A stretch of 52,706 nt of DNA, taken from contig JAHITT010000001.1 of NCBI GenBank assembly GCA_018817715.1, positions 173,781 through 226,486 on the forward strand, given 5' to 3'. This document shows positions 6,509 through 15,333 of this stretch, piece by piece (within the stretch, counting starts at the first letter, position 1; each line of letters begins with the position of its first letter). Made by a program: the position numbers and the translations under genes. The notes below the pieces were generated by a model. The model saw nothing but the letters and a program-made list of their open reading frames with translations, made no database searches and was not told the DNA's origin. Source of the stretch: Patescibacteria group bacterium. GTDB taxonomy: Bacteria; Patescibacteriota; Patescibacteriia; Veblenbacterales; UBA10138.

Positions 6509-9500
6509 TTACTGGATTTCAACAATATTTTTAGGAATTACTACAGTAGGTGCTTGATTATTAACTTGGAAAGTCTGATTAAGCGTCGTAGAATTTCCAG
6601 CATTATCAACAACATCTATTGAAAAACTATGACTACTACCATTATTATCACCATAAGCATAGCTCCCCCAACATTTAGTAGCGTCACAACTACAACTACC
6701 TAATTTATTACCAAGAGTTGGATTTTTTAAAAGACAAGTCGCGTTTGAAACGCCAGACAAACTATCACTAAGATACACTTCAAAAGCCGGAGCATTAGAA
6801 GAAGTCGAAGTGGCAACTTGCAAATTACCAGAAGAACCAGCTTTTACAGTGCTCTTTATGGGCGCGACTTTATCTATATTAGTAATATTCACCGTGGCTG
6901 TAGCTGTATTGCCTGCCCTATCCCGACCGCACAAATACAAAGAACCGTTAGCAGAATAAGTTAAAGCCCAAATAACCCGACTACCACCAGAATAATATAA
7001 ACTACCGCCCGAAGTACAGGTAGCATTAAGACTATTACTCCCGATAGAATACCGAGCGTCTTTAATATCAGACGAAGCATTTAAAGCCACATCAACATTG
7101 CCATCAGTCCAGCCACTAGGTGTAGGAGTGCCAGAAACACTAGGCGAACTTGTTTTATAAAATACTGCGCCCGAAGTGGTAGAACTACAACCAACTGTAT
7201 TACAAGCCCCTACAGCATCTACATAACTACCTTCCCCATAACTTGCCGAAATGCTATTAGAGGCGCCGGCAGTACTGGAGTATTTATAAACACCATTAAA
7301 ATAAATATAGTGATTATAATAAGTAGCACCTACAGAACCATTACACTGGAAAGTCATTGGTGAAACATTGGTATAACCAGCATCAGCGTCGGAGTTAGCA
7401 TTAGTAACTGTAACGCTACTACAAGTTGTAGGTGCGGCACCTACAGTTATACTATCCGAGGCACAAGAAGAATTACCAGCCCCGTCCATATATTCCACGC
7501 TGGCATATTGGGTACCCGTGCCGGGCAAAGTTATGGAAACCGCACTGGGACCATCCAAAGCGCCATAATTAGAAGCTACGGCTGTACCCAAACAAGAACT
7601 ATTGGTAAAAACTTTATACTGCTGACACCCCACTATACCATTAGGCGGAGCGGCCGCGGCTCTGGCTTCGGAAATTAAACCCAACCAAGATAATAATTGC
7701 CCAGCCAAGGCGTAAGTTTTACCAAAAGGTAAATAAGCTACCCCACCACCAGAATAACTATTATCCGAACAAGTCATATTCAAAGTGACATTTTGACTAG
7801 AAGTCGTAGCCGCCCCATTGTTTATAGCTGCTGTAACAACCGGCGGTGTAGTATCTAAAAAAATACTGTCACTAGCACAAGCAGTTAAACCAACATTATC
7901 TTTTACCTCAGTACTAACATATTTAGGGCCATCACCACTGCTTAAAGTAACAGTAGCGCTACCATTGGAACCAGTACCAGTAGACACTGGAGTACCACTA
8001 CAACCAGCTGTGTTGGCAAAAATTTTATAACTGGCACAACCGCTACCTGAATCTGAACAGCTAATTGCTACGCTGTTAGAGGTTGTTGGTGTAGTATCCC
8101 AGCCGCCACTTATGTTTACATAACCGGTAGGAGCCGTGGTATCACAATTTGGTTTATAAACTGAATTGCTAGTGGCGCTAGAAGTATAACTATGAGCCGG
8201 TACGCTAGAGACAACAGTATAAGTATAATTGCCAGCGGCCGGACAGCTAGCATCGTTTAAAGAAAAAGAAGATTCATAAGTACTGCCCCTAGAAACCGCC
8301 CCAACATAAGAACCATTACGGTAAACAGCAAAATTCAAAGGATAAGAACCAGAACCGGTAAACCAACTAATCTGAATAGTTGAGCCATAAGCCGTAGCGG
8401 TTACGCTGTTAGCCGGCGCCGGAGCTAAATAATAATGTTTACACTCTGTACTACTCCACACGCCACCTATGTCCTTAGCTTTAGTACAAGTAACTGTGTC
8501 GGCTCCGGTGGAAGTAAAAGACCAAGGATTAGCTACGGTAGTACTAGGCGTACAAATACTGCCGTACTGCGAAGCACAACCTAAAACTTGAGAAACTGCT
8601 ATGTTGTCAGCATAACTTATGCTGACCGTCATACTATTACCAATAGTAGAAGGGTTAGGCGACCAAGAACTTATATAAGGTGGCGATTGATCACAACTGG
8701 CTGTAGAACCAGATACAGTGGCCGCACTAGTTTCTACATAAATATCCTGTGGCACGGCTCGAGCAACATTAAGAATACCTAACCACCCTAAAGCTTTAAG
8801 CCAGATACTATCTTTATAAACCACGTTAATGTAATGCTTATAAGCAGAAACATTGAAAGTATAAAAAGTACCACAAGTTAAACCAGAATAAGTATAACTA
8901 GTACTACCAGCACTTAAAGAAATTTTAGCGCCACCTTCACGCCACACATAATAACCATCTTCGTTAGTAGCATTATCGTTCCAAGTTAAACCAACTGAAG
9001 TGGTAGCTATATTATTCATTATCAAATTAGAGGGCGCAGCATTGGGCGGTGAGTTATCCGGACAAACACTGGTACTAGGGCTAACTGAATTAGAAGAAGC
9101 TACCTGACCAGTAGTAGTGTTATAAGCCTGTACATAATAGGAATAACTGGTGCCACATAAAAGACCGCTAACCGTATAAGAAGTAGTATTAGCACCTAGG
9201 GTAGCAATCGGCGTATTGTAAGGCGGATTATACACTTTGTAACCCTGCTCGTTGGTATTGGGATCGTTCCAAGCCAAATTAATGCTAGTTTGTCCGCCAG
9301 CCGAGCCAGACAAGGAAGGGCCAGTCATAGTGGGGCAAGTAGCTGGCGTGGCATAAACAGTATTGGAATAACCAGTAGTACCGTAAACATCTTCGGCTAA
9401 TACCCTAAAAGAATGCTGGCCACAAGGTAAACCCGTAACATCTTTATATGACCAAATAGTAGAATAGTAAGAACCATTTTTATACAAATACATGTAATCG

Positions 9501-9679
9501 GTATTTTCGTGTATATTGGAAACGTTTATCCTAACACTGGTAGAACTGGTAACTGTGGCCGAAATAGTTGGCGGAACAAATAACGGCGCGGCCTTAACTG
9601 TATCCAATAATAAAAAAACACCGACCGCTATACTTAAAGTAATGGCGGCGATTGAAAATAGCTTATTCCCCCTGATCAT
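6509..9679 (-). CDS. large secreted FN3/Ig-like repeat surface protein
   Basis: 1056 residues. An N-terminal signal peptide or anchor (FSIAAITLSIAVGVFLLLDTVKA, about 8-30) is followed by fibronectin-III-like repeats (about 35-115, 117-205, 212-325, 420-510) and Ig/bacterial adhesin-like repeats with paired Cys (about 515-610, 615-745, 750-845, 850-935, 940-1045). The DTT(A)P linkers and 'DxAGN' loops are typical of such repeats. Two hydrophobic inserts ending in AxA-like motifs break the repeats: DSIWLKALGWLGILNVARA (290-308) in an FN3 loop, and QLLSWLGLISEARAAAAP (661-678) inside an Ig repeat whose sister (about 540-560) runs straight through. No C-terminal anchor or sorting motif is seen. 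Probable cell-surface adhesion or display protein. No Shine-Dalgarno. Domain count is by eye. Confidence 0.8.
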   Translation of the reverse strand: MIRGNKLFSIAAITLSIAVGVFLLLDTVKAAPLFVPPTISATVTSSTSVRINVSNIHENTDYMYLYKNGSYYSTIWSYKDVTGLPCGQHSFRVLAEDVYGTTGYSNTVYATPATCPTMTGPSLSGSAGGQTSINLAWNDPNTNEQGYKVYNPPYNTPIATLGANTTSYTVSGLLCGTSYSYYVQAYNTTTGQVASSNSVSPSTSVCPDNSPPNAAPSNLIMNNIATTSVGLTWNDNATNEDGYYVWREGGAKISLSAGSTSYTYSGLTCGTFYTFNVSAYKHYINVVYKDSIWLKALGWLGILNVARAVPQDIYVETSAATVSGSTASCDQSPPYISSWSPNPSTIGNSMTVSISYADNIAVSQVLGCASQYGSICTPSTTVANPWSFTSTGADTVTCTKAKDIGGVWSSTECKHYYLAPAPANSVTATAYGSTIQISWFTGSGSYPLNFAVYRNGSYVGAVSRGSTYESSFSLNDASCPAAGNYTYTVVSSVPAHSYTSSATSNSVYKPNCDTTAPTGYVNISGGWDTTPTTSNSVAISCSDSGSGCASYKIFANTAGCSGTPVSTGTGSNGSATVTLSSGDGPKYVSTEVKDNVGLTACASDSIFLDTTPPVVTAAINNGAATTSSQNVTLNMTCSDNSYSGGGVAYLPFGKTYALAGQLLSWLGLISEARAAAAPPNGIVGCQQYKVFTNSSCLGTAVASNYGALDGPSAVSITLPGTGTQYASVEYMDGAGNSSCASDSITVGAAPTTCSSVTVTNANSDADAGYTNVSPMTFQCNGSVGATYYNHYIYFNGVYKYSSTAGASNSISASYGEGSYVDAVGACNTVGCSSTTSGAVFYKTSSPSVSGTPTPSGWTDGNVDVALNASSDIKDARYSIGSNSLNATCTSGGSLYYSGGSRVIWALTYSANGSLYLCGRDRAGNTATATVNITNIDKVAPIKSTVKAGSSGNLQVATSTSSNAPAFEVYLSDSLSGVSNATCLLKNPTLGNKLGSCSCDATKCWGSYAYGDNNGSSHSFSIDVVDNAGNSTTLNQTFQVNNQAPTVVIPKNIVEIQ

Positions 9680-9827
9680 AAATTTTATTTTTTAAGGGTT
9701 AAGATAACTGAATTATAGCATATTATCAAAAGGAAAGCAACTCAAATAAAAATAGAATTAAAGGGTTAAAATATTGGAACTAAAATCTATTTTTTCTATT
9801 CTAAATTCCAGACCCGAACTTAAACCT

Positions 9828-9857
9828 TTGACATCTTTAGCCAATACTTAGTAAAAT
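9828..9857 (+). promoter_or_regulatory. sigma70-type promoter of the DUF5666-like gene
   Basis: TTGACA (9828-9833), 18-nt spacer, TAAAAT (9852-9857), about 76 nt before the ATG at 9934. Confidence 0.55.
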
Positions 9858-9933
9858 ATAGATATCTTATTAATTTAATTTAGCCTGACTGATTAATCTA
9901 AAATCAGCTTGGGCCAACTAATAGATTACGCCT

Positions 9934-10443
9934 ATGAATGAATTCACACCTAATGCGCCGGCCCCTAAGCGCAACACCACTTTAATAATGGTGGTGGTAG
10001 TGGTGGTAGCCATTATCCTTTTGGCTTTGGGTTATTATTTAACCAGTAATCAAACTGGCACCGAAAACACACCAGCTAACAGTGAACAAACTGGTGAGCA
10101 AGCCGGTGACAGCCTACCTATGCCAGAAGAAGTCTTTTCTTATGTCGGTGAAGTTACAACTGTTGGCGAAAACGAATTAACTGTTTTGGCTAAACCAGTA
10201 GTTAATTATTTAACTGCTGATACCAGTTTAACAGTAACTACTAACGAAGAAACTCAAATTGTTAAACGGACTATTCCTAAAGTTTTACCCGAGGATGGCA
10301 ATGTAGCCAACTTGTTCAAACAGGAAACCGTAACTTTGGACGATGTTAAAACAGGCGACCAAGTAACTGTAGTTTCGGCTACTAATATTAAAGGCCAAAC
10401 CACCTTTACTGCCTCCAGGGTGGAAGTGTTGAACATACAATAA
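9934..10443 (+). CDS. membrane-anchored DUF5666-like protein
   Basis: 169 residues: a short cytoplasmic N-terminus, one membrane helix (TTLIMVVVVVVAIILLALGYYL, about 15-36), a Thr/Glu/Gln-rich linker (38-65) and an extracytoplasmic beta-rich domain. FSYVGEVTTVGENELTVLAKP near 68 and VTLDDVKTGDQVTVVSATNIKG near 132 are the two halves of the OB-like fold seen in DUF5666 and related CPR envelope proteins. Role unknown. It stands alone between its own promoter (9828) and a terminator (10468). The membrane topology is well supported; the DUF assignment is by resemblance. Confidence 0.65.
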   Translation: MNEFTPNAPAPKRNTTLIMVVVVVVAIILLALGYYLTSNQTGTENTPANSEQTGEQAGDSLPMPEEVFSYVGEVTTVGENELTVLAKPVVNYLTADTSLTVTTNEETQIVKRTIPKVLPEDGNVANLFKQETVTLDDVKTGDQVTVVSATNIKGQTTFTASRVEVLNIQ

Positions 10444-10467
10444 ACCCATCAAACAAAAACCGAAAAC

Positions 10468-10500
10468 AAAAACCTCTGGGGAAACTTGGAGGTTTTTGGT
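10468..10500 (+). terminator. intrinsic terminator
   Basis: AAAAACCTC (10468-10476) / GAGGTTTTT (10489-10497) with a 12-nt loop and terminal T-run, 25 nt after the stop at 10443. Confidence 0.8.
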
Positions 10501-10527
10501 AATCTCTTACAAAATTCCTAATTCTGA

Positions 10528-10800
10528 TTGCTTTAGTAATCGTCCCGCGTAGGCAAAGTCTGTTGTGATAACATACAGAACCATCATTGCGAACCATTCA
10601 CCCTCATTGTCATTACGAGAGAGTAAAACGACCGAAGCAATCTCTGGGTCCCCAATTACCACGTCGGCCTTAAGGCCTCCTCGCAATGACAAATAAATTG
10701 TTATGGCTTAGTTACTCTTTAATCATTGTGAGCCACAGATCAAGCAATCTAGCCTGCCACGTCTTCTCCGCCAGTTGGCGGATCGACTCGCAGTGACATA
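10528..10800. repeat. cluster of dispersed palindromic elements ('CATTGCGAG' family)
   Basis: The 485-bp gap 10444-10928 holds no gene. 10528-10551 matches 15275-15298 at 20 of 24 positions. 10608-10691 is an element with ends TTGTCATTACGAG / CTCGCAATGACAA and the internal block GTAAAACGACCGAAGCAATC, also present (one change) in a copy at 31850-31942. 10722-10800 is a third, degenerate copy (TCATTGTGAG ... CTCGCAGTGACA) carrying TCCGCC-AGTT-GGCGGA at 10767-10782. These look like non-coding MITE/REP-type repeats; no transposase is present in the window. Confidence 0.7.
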
Positions 10801-10853
10801 ATGGTTTATAGTTTTATTTTATATTTCAACTTCCAACTTCTATCTATTAACAG

Positions 10854-10894
10854 TTGATTTTTCCTATTTAAACCGCTAAAATGAATGCTACAAT
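10854..10894 (+). promoter_or_regulatory. promoter region of lemA-htpX
   Basis: TTGATT (10854-10859), 17-nt spacer, TAAAAT (10877-10882). An alternative extended -10 TGCTACAAT ends at 10894. Either gives a leader of about 25-40 nt before the ATG at 10929. Confidence 0.5.
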
Positions 10895-10928
10895 ATATTT
10901 AAACTTTATCATTAAATAAGATAATTTT

Positions 10929-11483
10929 ATGTCTTCCCTACTGTGGATAATATTAGCCGCTGTGGCTATAATAATTTTTTGGCTAGTCGGCACTTATAAT
11001 CGCCTAGTCACTCTTAAAAACCGTAGTGAGGAGGGTTGGAGCGACATAGATGTCCAATTAAAAAGGCGCCATGATTTAATACCTAACTTAGTAAATACGG
11101 TTAAGGGTTATGCCAGCCATGAAGCCAGTGTTTTTACCGAAGTTACTAAAGCCAGAACCGCTGCCTTGTCGGCCGGTACCATAGGTGAAGTACAAGCGGC
11201 CGAAAATCAACTAAGTCAGGCTTTAAAAAGTTTATTTGCCGTAGCCGAAAGTTATCCGGAATTAAAAGCTAGTGTTAATTTTTTACAATTGCAGGATGAA
11301 CTAAGCGATACAGAAAATAAAATCCAGGCTGCCCGGCGCTTTTATAACGGACTGGTTCGCGATCTTAATACAGCCTTAGAAACCTTTCCTTCCAATTTAG
11401 TGGGTAATGTTTTTAAATTTAACAAACGAGAATTTTTTGCCGCTGATGAGGTGGAAAAAGAAAATGTGGAAGTAAAATTCTAA
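10929..11483 (+). CDS. lemA: LemA family membrane protein
   Basis: 184 residues, standard LemA length. One N-terminal membrane helix (LLWIILAAVAIIIFWLVGTYN, about 4-24) precedes the helical bundle with the family's best-known run: LVTLKNRSEEGWSDIDVQLKRRHDLIPNLVNTVKGYASHE, where the RR.DLIPNLV block is diagnostic. The C-terminal FKFNKREFFAADE is also conserved. LemA proteins face outward, and their biochemical role is unsettled. Here it is followed 78 nt later by an HtpX-type protease, a pairing common in bacteria, suggesting joint work in envelope quality control. An inverted repeat lies in the spacer between the two. Confidence 0.93.
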   Translation: MSSLLWIILAAVAIIIFWLVGTYNRLVTLKNRSEEGWSDIDVQLKRRHDLIPNLVNTVKGYASHEASVFTEVTKARTAALSAGTIGEVQAAENQLSQALKSLFAVAESYPELKASVNFLQLQDELSDTENKIQAARRFYNGLVRDLNTALETFPSNLVGNVFKFNKREFFAADEVEKENVEVKF

Positions 11484-11484
11484 A

Positions 11485-11551
11485 CGTTAATCGCTACTCG
11501 CTAACTACCAACCATAAATAAAGATTACGAGTAGCCAGGCAGCGACTAACG
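11485..11551. repeat. interrupted inverted repeat between lemA and htpX
   Basis: CGTTAATCGCT + ACTCG on the left (from 11486) and CGAGTAG ... AGCGACTAACG on the right (to 11551) can pair with one mismatch in the outer arm, around a 35-nt loop. There is no T-run after it, so it may be an mRNA processing or stability structure rather than a terminator. Confidence 0.45.
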
Positions 11552-11560
11552 AATTTCGAT

Positions 11561-12442
11561 ATGTATAACCAAATTACCTCCAACAAACGAAAAACCTGGC
11601 TTTTGCTGATATTATTTTTTGGCGTCATTTTAGCCTTGGGCTACGCCTTTGGCTATTACTATGGCGATGTTGTAGGTTTGCTTAGTTTAGCCGGTTTAAT
11701 TGCCATAATTATGACTTTAGTCGGCTACTACGGTGGTGACAAAGTGGCCTTAGGATTAGCTGGCGCCAAAATTACCACCAAACAAGACAATCCTTACTTA
11801 TGGCGTTTGGTAGAAAACTTATGCCTAAGCCAAGGCCTGCCCATGCCCAAAGTATATGTTATGCCCGAAGGAGCCATAAACGCTTTTGCCGCCGGCCGGG
11901 ATCCTAAACATGCTTCCCTAGCCGTAACTCAAGGCGCTTTAACCAAACTAACTAACGAAGAACTAGAAGGCGTCTTGGCTCACGAACTTTCCCACATAAA
12001 AAACTTTGACATTAGATTGGCCACCTTGGTAATTGTCTTAGTTGGTTTAATTGCTATTATGTCTGATATTTTACTGCGTTCGCATTTATTCGGTTCCCGC
12101 CGTAGCAGCAACAACAATCGCCAAGGCGGTGGACTGATTATGATACTGGGATTAATCCTAGCAGTGCTATCTCCTTTAATTGCTCAGCTTATTAAGCTGG
12201 CTATTTCCAGAAAACGAGAATTCTTAGCCGATGCTTCCGCTGCCCTAATGACCAGATATCCCGAAGGCTTGGCCAACGCCCTTAATAAAATTGCCAACGA
12301 CACTACTCCTTTAACCAAAGTTTCGCCAGCTACCCAACATCTTTATTTGGCTGCCCCGTTTACTGGCAAAAAATTTATGAAACTTTTGGCCACTCACCCA
12401 CCGATTGAGGCTAGGATTAAAGCCCTTAAACAAATGACCTAA
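11561..12442 (+). CDS. htpX: HtpX-like zinc metalloprotease (M48)
   Basis: 293 residues, the normal HtpX size. Two N-terminal membrane helices (about 14-32 and 35-57) precede the M48 peptidase domain with HELSH at 141-145 (two zinc His plus catalytic Glu) and KREFLADASAALMTR near 215-230, supplying the third zinc ligand Glu. Two further hydrophobic segments lie between (about 154-172, 187-207). The domain is expected to face the cytoplasm and cleave misfolded membrane proteins. Linked to lemA upstream. It ends 183 nt before clpC, with a dispersed repeat in the gap. Confidence 0.93.
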   Translation: MYNQITSNKRKTWLLLILFFGVILALGYAFGYYYGDVVGLLSLAGLIAIIMTLVGYYGGDKVALGLAGAKITTKQDNPYLWRLVENLCLSQGLPMPKVYVMPEGAINAFAAGRDPKHASLAVTQGALTKLTNEELEGVLAHELSHIKNFDIRLATLVIVLVGLIAIMSDILLRSHLFGSRRSSNNNRQGGGLIMILGLILAVLSPLIAQLIKLAISRKREFLADASAALMTRYPEGLANALNKIANDTTPLTKVSPATQHLYLAAPFTGKKFMKLLATHPPIEARIKALKQMT

Positions 12443-12504
12443 AATTATCTCTTTGTTAAAAAGCGTCTAGTAGATAAAAATTTTAAAAAATAAAACAGCA
12501 GCCC

Positions 12505-12613
12505 TAATAAATCCAAAATCCTAATGCCTAAAACCCAAATAAATCCCAATACCCAATTGTTAAATTTTAGAATTTGGTTATTATTTAGATATTAGGATTT
12601 AAGATTTTAAATT
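12505..12613. repeat. dispersed AT-rich palindromic repeat, copy 1 (upstream of clpC)
   Basis: Contains AAATAAATCCCAATACCCAA at 12537-12556 and a 22-nt block beginning TTATTTAGATATTAGG at 12581-12602. Both are repeated exactly in copy 2 downstream of clpC. The ends are partly inverted (AAATCCTAA ... TTAGGATTT). Confidence 0.75.
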
Positions 12614-12625
12614 TTTATATTAATT

Positions 12626-15136
12626 ATGTTAGATCTTTTTTCCAAATTAACTTCCCATTATCAAAAAATTCTGGTTCAGGCTAAAGCCGAAGCTCAAAAA
12701 GACGGCCGCGGACAAATAGATATTAAAGATTTACTACTGGCTTTAACTTTAGAACAAGGCTCTTTGGCCGCGGAATTGGTTAACAAATATCAAAACCAGA
12801 CTAAAACTTCTAAAATATTGGAAACTGATGCTAGCCCGGCTGACATAGAGGCTGTCAACCAAAAAGCACAACCAAAATCTGAAGAACTTTTGGAAATATT
12901 AAATAAAGGTTTGTCGCCAGCTGTTAAAAAAATAATTGAACAATCTGTTTTAATTGCCTGGCGCAACAAACATCGTTATATCGGCACCGAACATTTACTG
13001 CTCGCTTTAATTTCCGCCCCGGAACAAGAAATAAATGCCCTGTGGCAAGAAATCGAACTAGATACTAAAAATCTAAAAGATAATTTGCATCAAGCCCTTA
13101 AGGGTGCCGGACGTTTTGCCGAATTAACCGACAATTTAACAACCGAAAAAGAAACCGATGCTTCCAGTAATGCTACACCAGCTTTGGACTTTTTTTGCTT
13201 GGATTTAACCAATCTAGAAACGCAAAATAAAATTGATCCGGTCATCGGCCGGCACAAAGAAATTGACCGACTAATAAACATTCTCTCCAGACGCACCAAA
13301 AACAATCCGTTGTTATTGGGCGATCCCGGCGTTGGTAAAACCGCTATTGTAGAAGGACTGGCCAAACGCATTAACCATAACGACGTGCCCAACTGGCTGC
13401 TGGATAAAAGAATCCTATCCTTGGATTTGGGTCTGGTGGTGGCTGGCACTATGTATCGCGGTGAATTTGAAGGCCGTTTAAAACAAATTCTAGAAGAACT
13501 TAAAAATCATCCAGAGATAATCCTTTTTATCGACGAAATACACACCATCGTTGGCACAGGCTCAGCGCCTGGCTCTTTGGATTTGGCGAATTTAATTAAA
13601 CCGGCCCTGGCCAAAGGTTTAATCCGCTGTATTGGCGCCACCACCCAAGAAGAATACAAAAAAAATATCGAAACCGATGCCGCTTTAGAGAGGCGTTTTC
13701 AAGTCGTGCAAATTGCCGAACCTACGCCAACGGAAACTTTGGCCGTACTGCAAGGTTTAAAAACCAACTACGAAAAATTCCATGGCGTTATAATAAGCGA
13801 CCAGGCCTTGGAAGCAGCTGTAGAATATTCTCAAAGATATTTACCGGAAAAATTTTTCCCCGACAAAGCCATAGATTTAATCGACGAGGCCGCTTCGCGC
13901 TGCAAAAACAAAAAACCCGTACCGCCAGTCTTAATTAAAATTAAAGATCTGCAAGACAAAATCAAAAAAACCAATCAAGCTAAAGAAACAGCTATTGCCC
14001 AAGAAGACTTTGAATTGGCTAAAAAACACAAACAAACCCTAAAAATCTTAAATCAGAACTTAAGTAAACTTCAAACTACTGCCAAGCCTTCCGCCAAAGC
14101 TCTACCGATTATCGGCCGGACACAAATTGCCACCACCGTATCTTTTATTACCGGCGTACCTTTAACGGAATTAACCAATCAAACAAAAACTGAACTTAGT
14201 GCTTTAGAAAAAACCCTTAACCAAAAACTTATTGGTCAAACTGAAGCTGTTTTAGCGGTTAGTAAAGCTATTAAACGTAGTCGCCTAGGACTTAATAATC
14301 CAGGCCGTCCCATTGGCTCTTTTTTGTTCTTGGGTCCTTCGGGTGTGGGTAAAACCGAACTAGCCAAATTACTAACTGAAATAGTTTTTCAAGATCCCGC
14401 TTCCCTAATTAGGTTGGATATGTCGGAATTTGGCGAATCTTTTAACATGGCTAAACTGATTGGCGCGCCAGCCGGCTATGTTGGCTACAAAGACGGTAAC
14501 AAATTAACCGACCGAGTAAAACGCCGGCCTTTTAGTGTGGTATTATTTGATGAAATAGAAAAAGCCCATCCTGATGTTTTTAATTTACTTTTGCAAATTA
14601 TGGACGAAGGACATTTAACCGACGCTGGCGGTAAACAGGTTAATTTTAAAAATTCCATTATTATCTTAACTTCTAACCTTGGCCTAAAAGAACTAACCCA
14701 ACAAGCTAAACTGGGTTTTACTGCTCAAGATAATTCCCACACTAAACAAATTAAGCAAACCCGACTGCAGGAAACTAAAGATAAGTTAATGGCCTCGGTT
14801 AAACAGTTTTTTAATCCTGAATTATTAAACCGGCTGGATGATATTATTGTTTTTAATCCTCTAAGCGAAAAAGATTTAGCCAAAATCGTTAAACTGCAAA
14901 TAGCCGATTTTAATCAGCGATTAACCACCCAAAAAATCCCCAGTCAAATTGAACTTGATCTTAAAACTTCCAGACAAATTGCTAAATTAGCTTGGTCACC
15001 CGACCAAGGCGCCCGTGGTATAAAACGTTTATTACAAAATCAATTGGAAAACCAGTTAAGCGATTTATTGCTTAAAAATAAACTTAAAGAAAAAATAAAA
15101 CTAAGCGTGGTCAAAGGACAGCTGAAACTGAATTAA
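12626..15136 (+). CDS. clpC: ClpC-type AAA+ unfoldase
   Basis: 836 residues. An N-terminal Clp_N double repeat (about 1-145) is followed by AAA-1 with Walker A GDPGVGKTA (near 233) and Walker B ILFIDEIHT. A UVR-like middle segment with QEDFELAKKHKQ (near 455) comes next, then AAA-2 with GPSGVGKTE (near 570) and VVLFDEIEKAHPDVFN. The loop KLGFTAQD after AAA-2 Walker B carries the L-G-F tripeptide that docks ClpP, and the middle segment is short, so ClpC fits better than the disaggregase ClpB. It would unfold proteins and feed them to ClpP (not in the window). The gene is bracketed by two direct copies of one dispersed repeat. Confidence 0.9.
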   Translation: MLDLFSKLTSHYQKILVQAKAEAQKDGRGQIDIKDLLLALTLEQGSLAAELVNKYQNQTKTSKILETDASPADIEAVNQKAQPKSEELLEILNKGLSPAVKKIIEQSVLIAWRNKHRYIGTEHLLLALISAPEQEINALWQEIELDTKNLKDNLHQALKGAGRFAELTDNLTTEKETDASSNATPALDFFCLDLTNLETQNKIDPVIGRHKEIDRLINILSRRTKNNPLLLGDPGVGKTAIVEGLAKRINHNDVPNWLLDKRILSLDLGLVVAGTMYRGEFEGRLKQILEELKNHPEIILFIDEIHTIVGTGSAPGSLDLANLIKPALAKGLIRCIGATTQEEYKKNIETDAALERRFQVVQIAEPTPTETLAVLQGLKTNYEKFHGVIISDQALEAAVEYSQRYLPEKFFPDKAIDLIDEAASRCKNKKPVPPVLIKIKDLQDKIKKTNQAKETAIAQEDFELAKKHKQTLKILNQNLSKLQTTAKPSAKALPIIGRTQIATTVSFITGVPLTELTNQTKTELSALEKTLNQKLIGQTEAVLAVSKAIKRSRLGLNNPGRPIGSFLFLGPSGVGKTELAKLLTEIVFQDPASLIRLDMSEFGESFNMAKLIGAPAGYVGYKDGNKLTDRVKRRPFSVVLFDEIEKAHPDVFNLLLQIMDEGHLTDAGGKQVNFKNSIIILTSNLGLKELTQQAKLGFTAQDNSHTKQIKQTRLQETKDKLMASVKQFFNPELLNRLDDIIVFNPLSEKDLAKIVKLQIADFNQRLTTQKIPSQIELDLKTSRQIAKLAWSPDQGARGIKRLLQNQLENQLSDLLLKNKLKEKIKLSVVKGQLKLN

Positions 15137-15140
15137 AAAT

Positions 15141-15300
15141 CCAAAAATACATACTTAAAATCCTAAAATTTAATATCTAAATCCTAAATAAATCCCAATA
15201 CCCAAAATTAGTAATTAGGATTTGAGTATTATTTAGATATTAGGATTTAAAATTTGGGGTTTAATAAATTTTAGTTGCCTTAGCAATCATCCCGTGTACG
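15141..15300. repeat. dispersed AT-rich palindromic repeat, copy 2 (downstream of clpC)
   Basis: AAATAAATCCCAATACCCAA at 15186-15205 and the 22-nt block at 15229-15250 are identical to copy 1, in the same orientation. At 15275-15298 a different repeat follows, related to 10528-10551. Confidence 0.75.
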
Positions 15301-15333
15301 TGAGGTAAAAGCTAAGCTCTTATTCTTAATTCT

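Noticed and set aside
13090-13449. 119-residue frame antisense to clpC
   Set aside because: It lies wholly within the conserved AAA-1 coding region and has no recognisable features or ribosome site.
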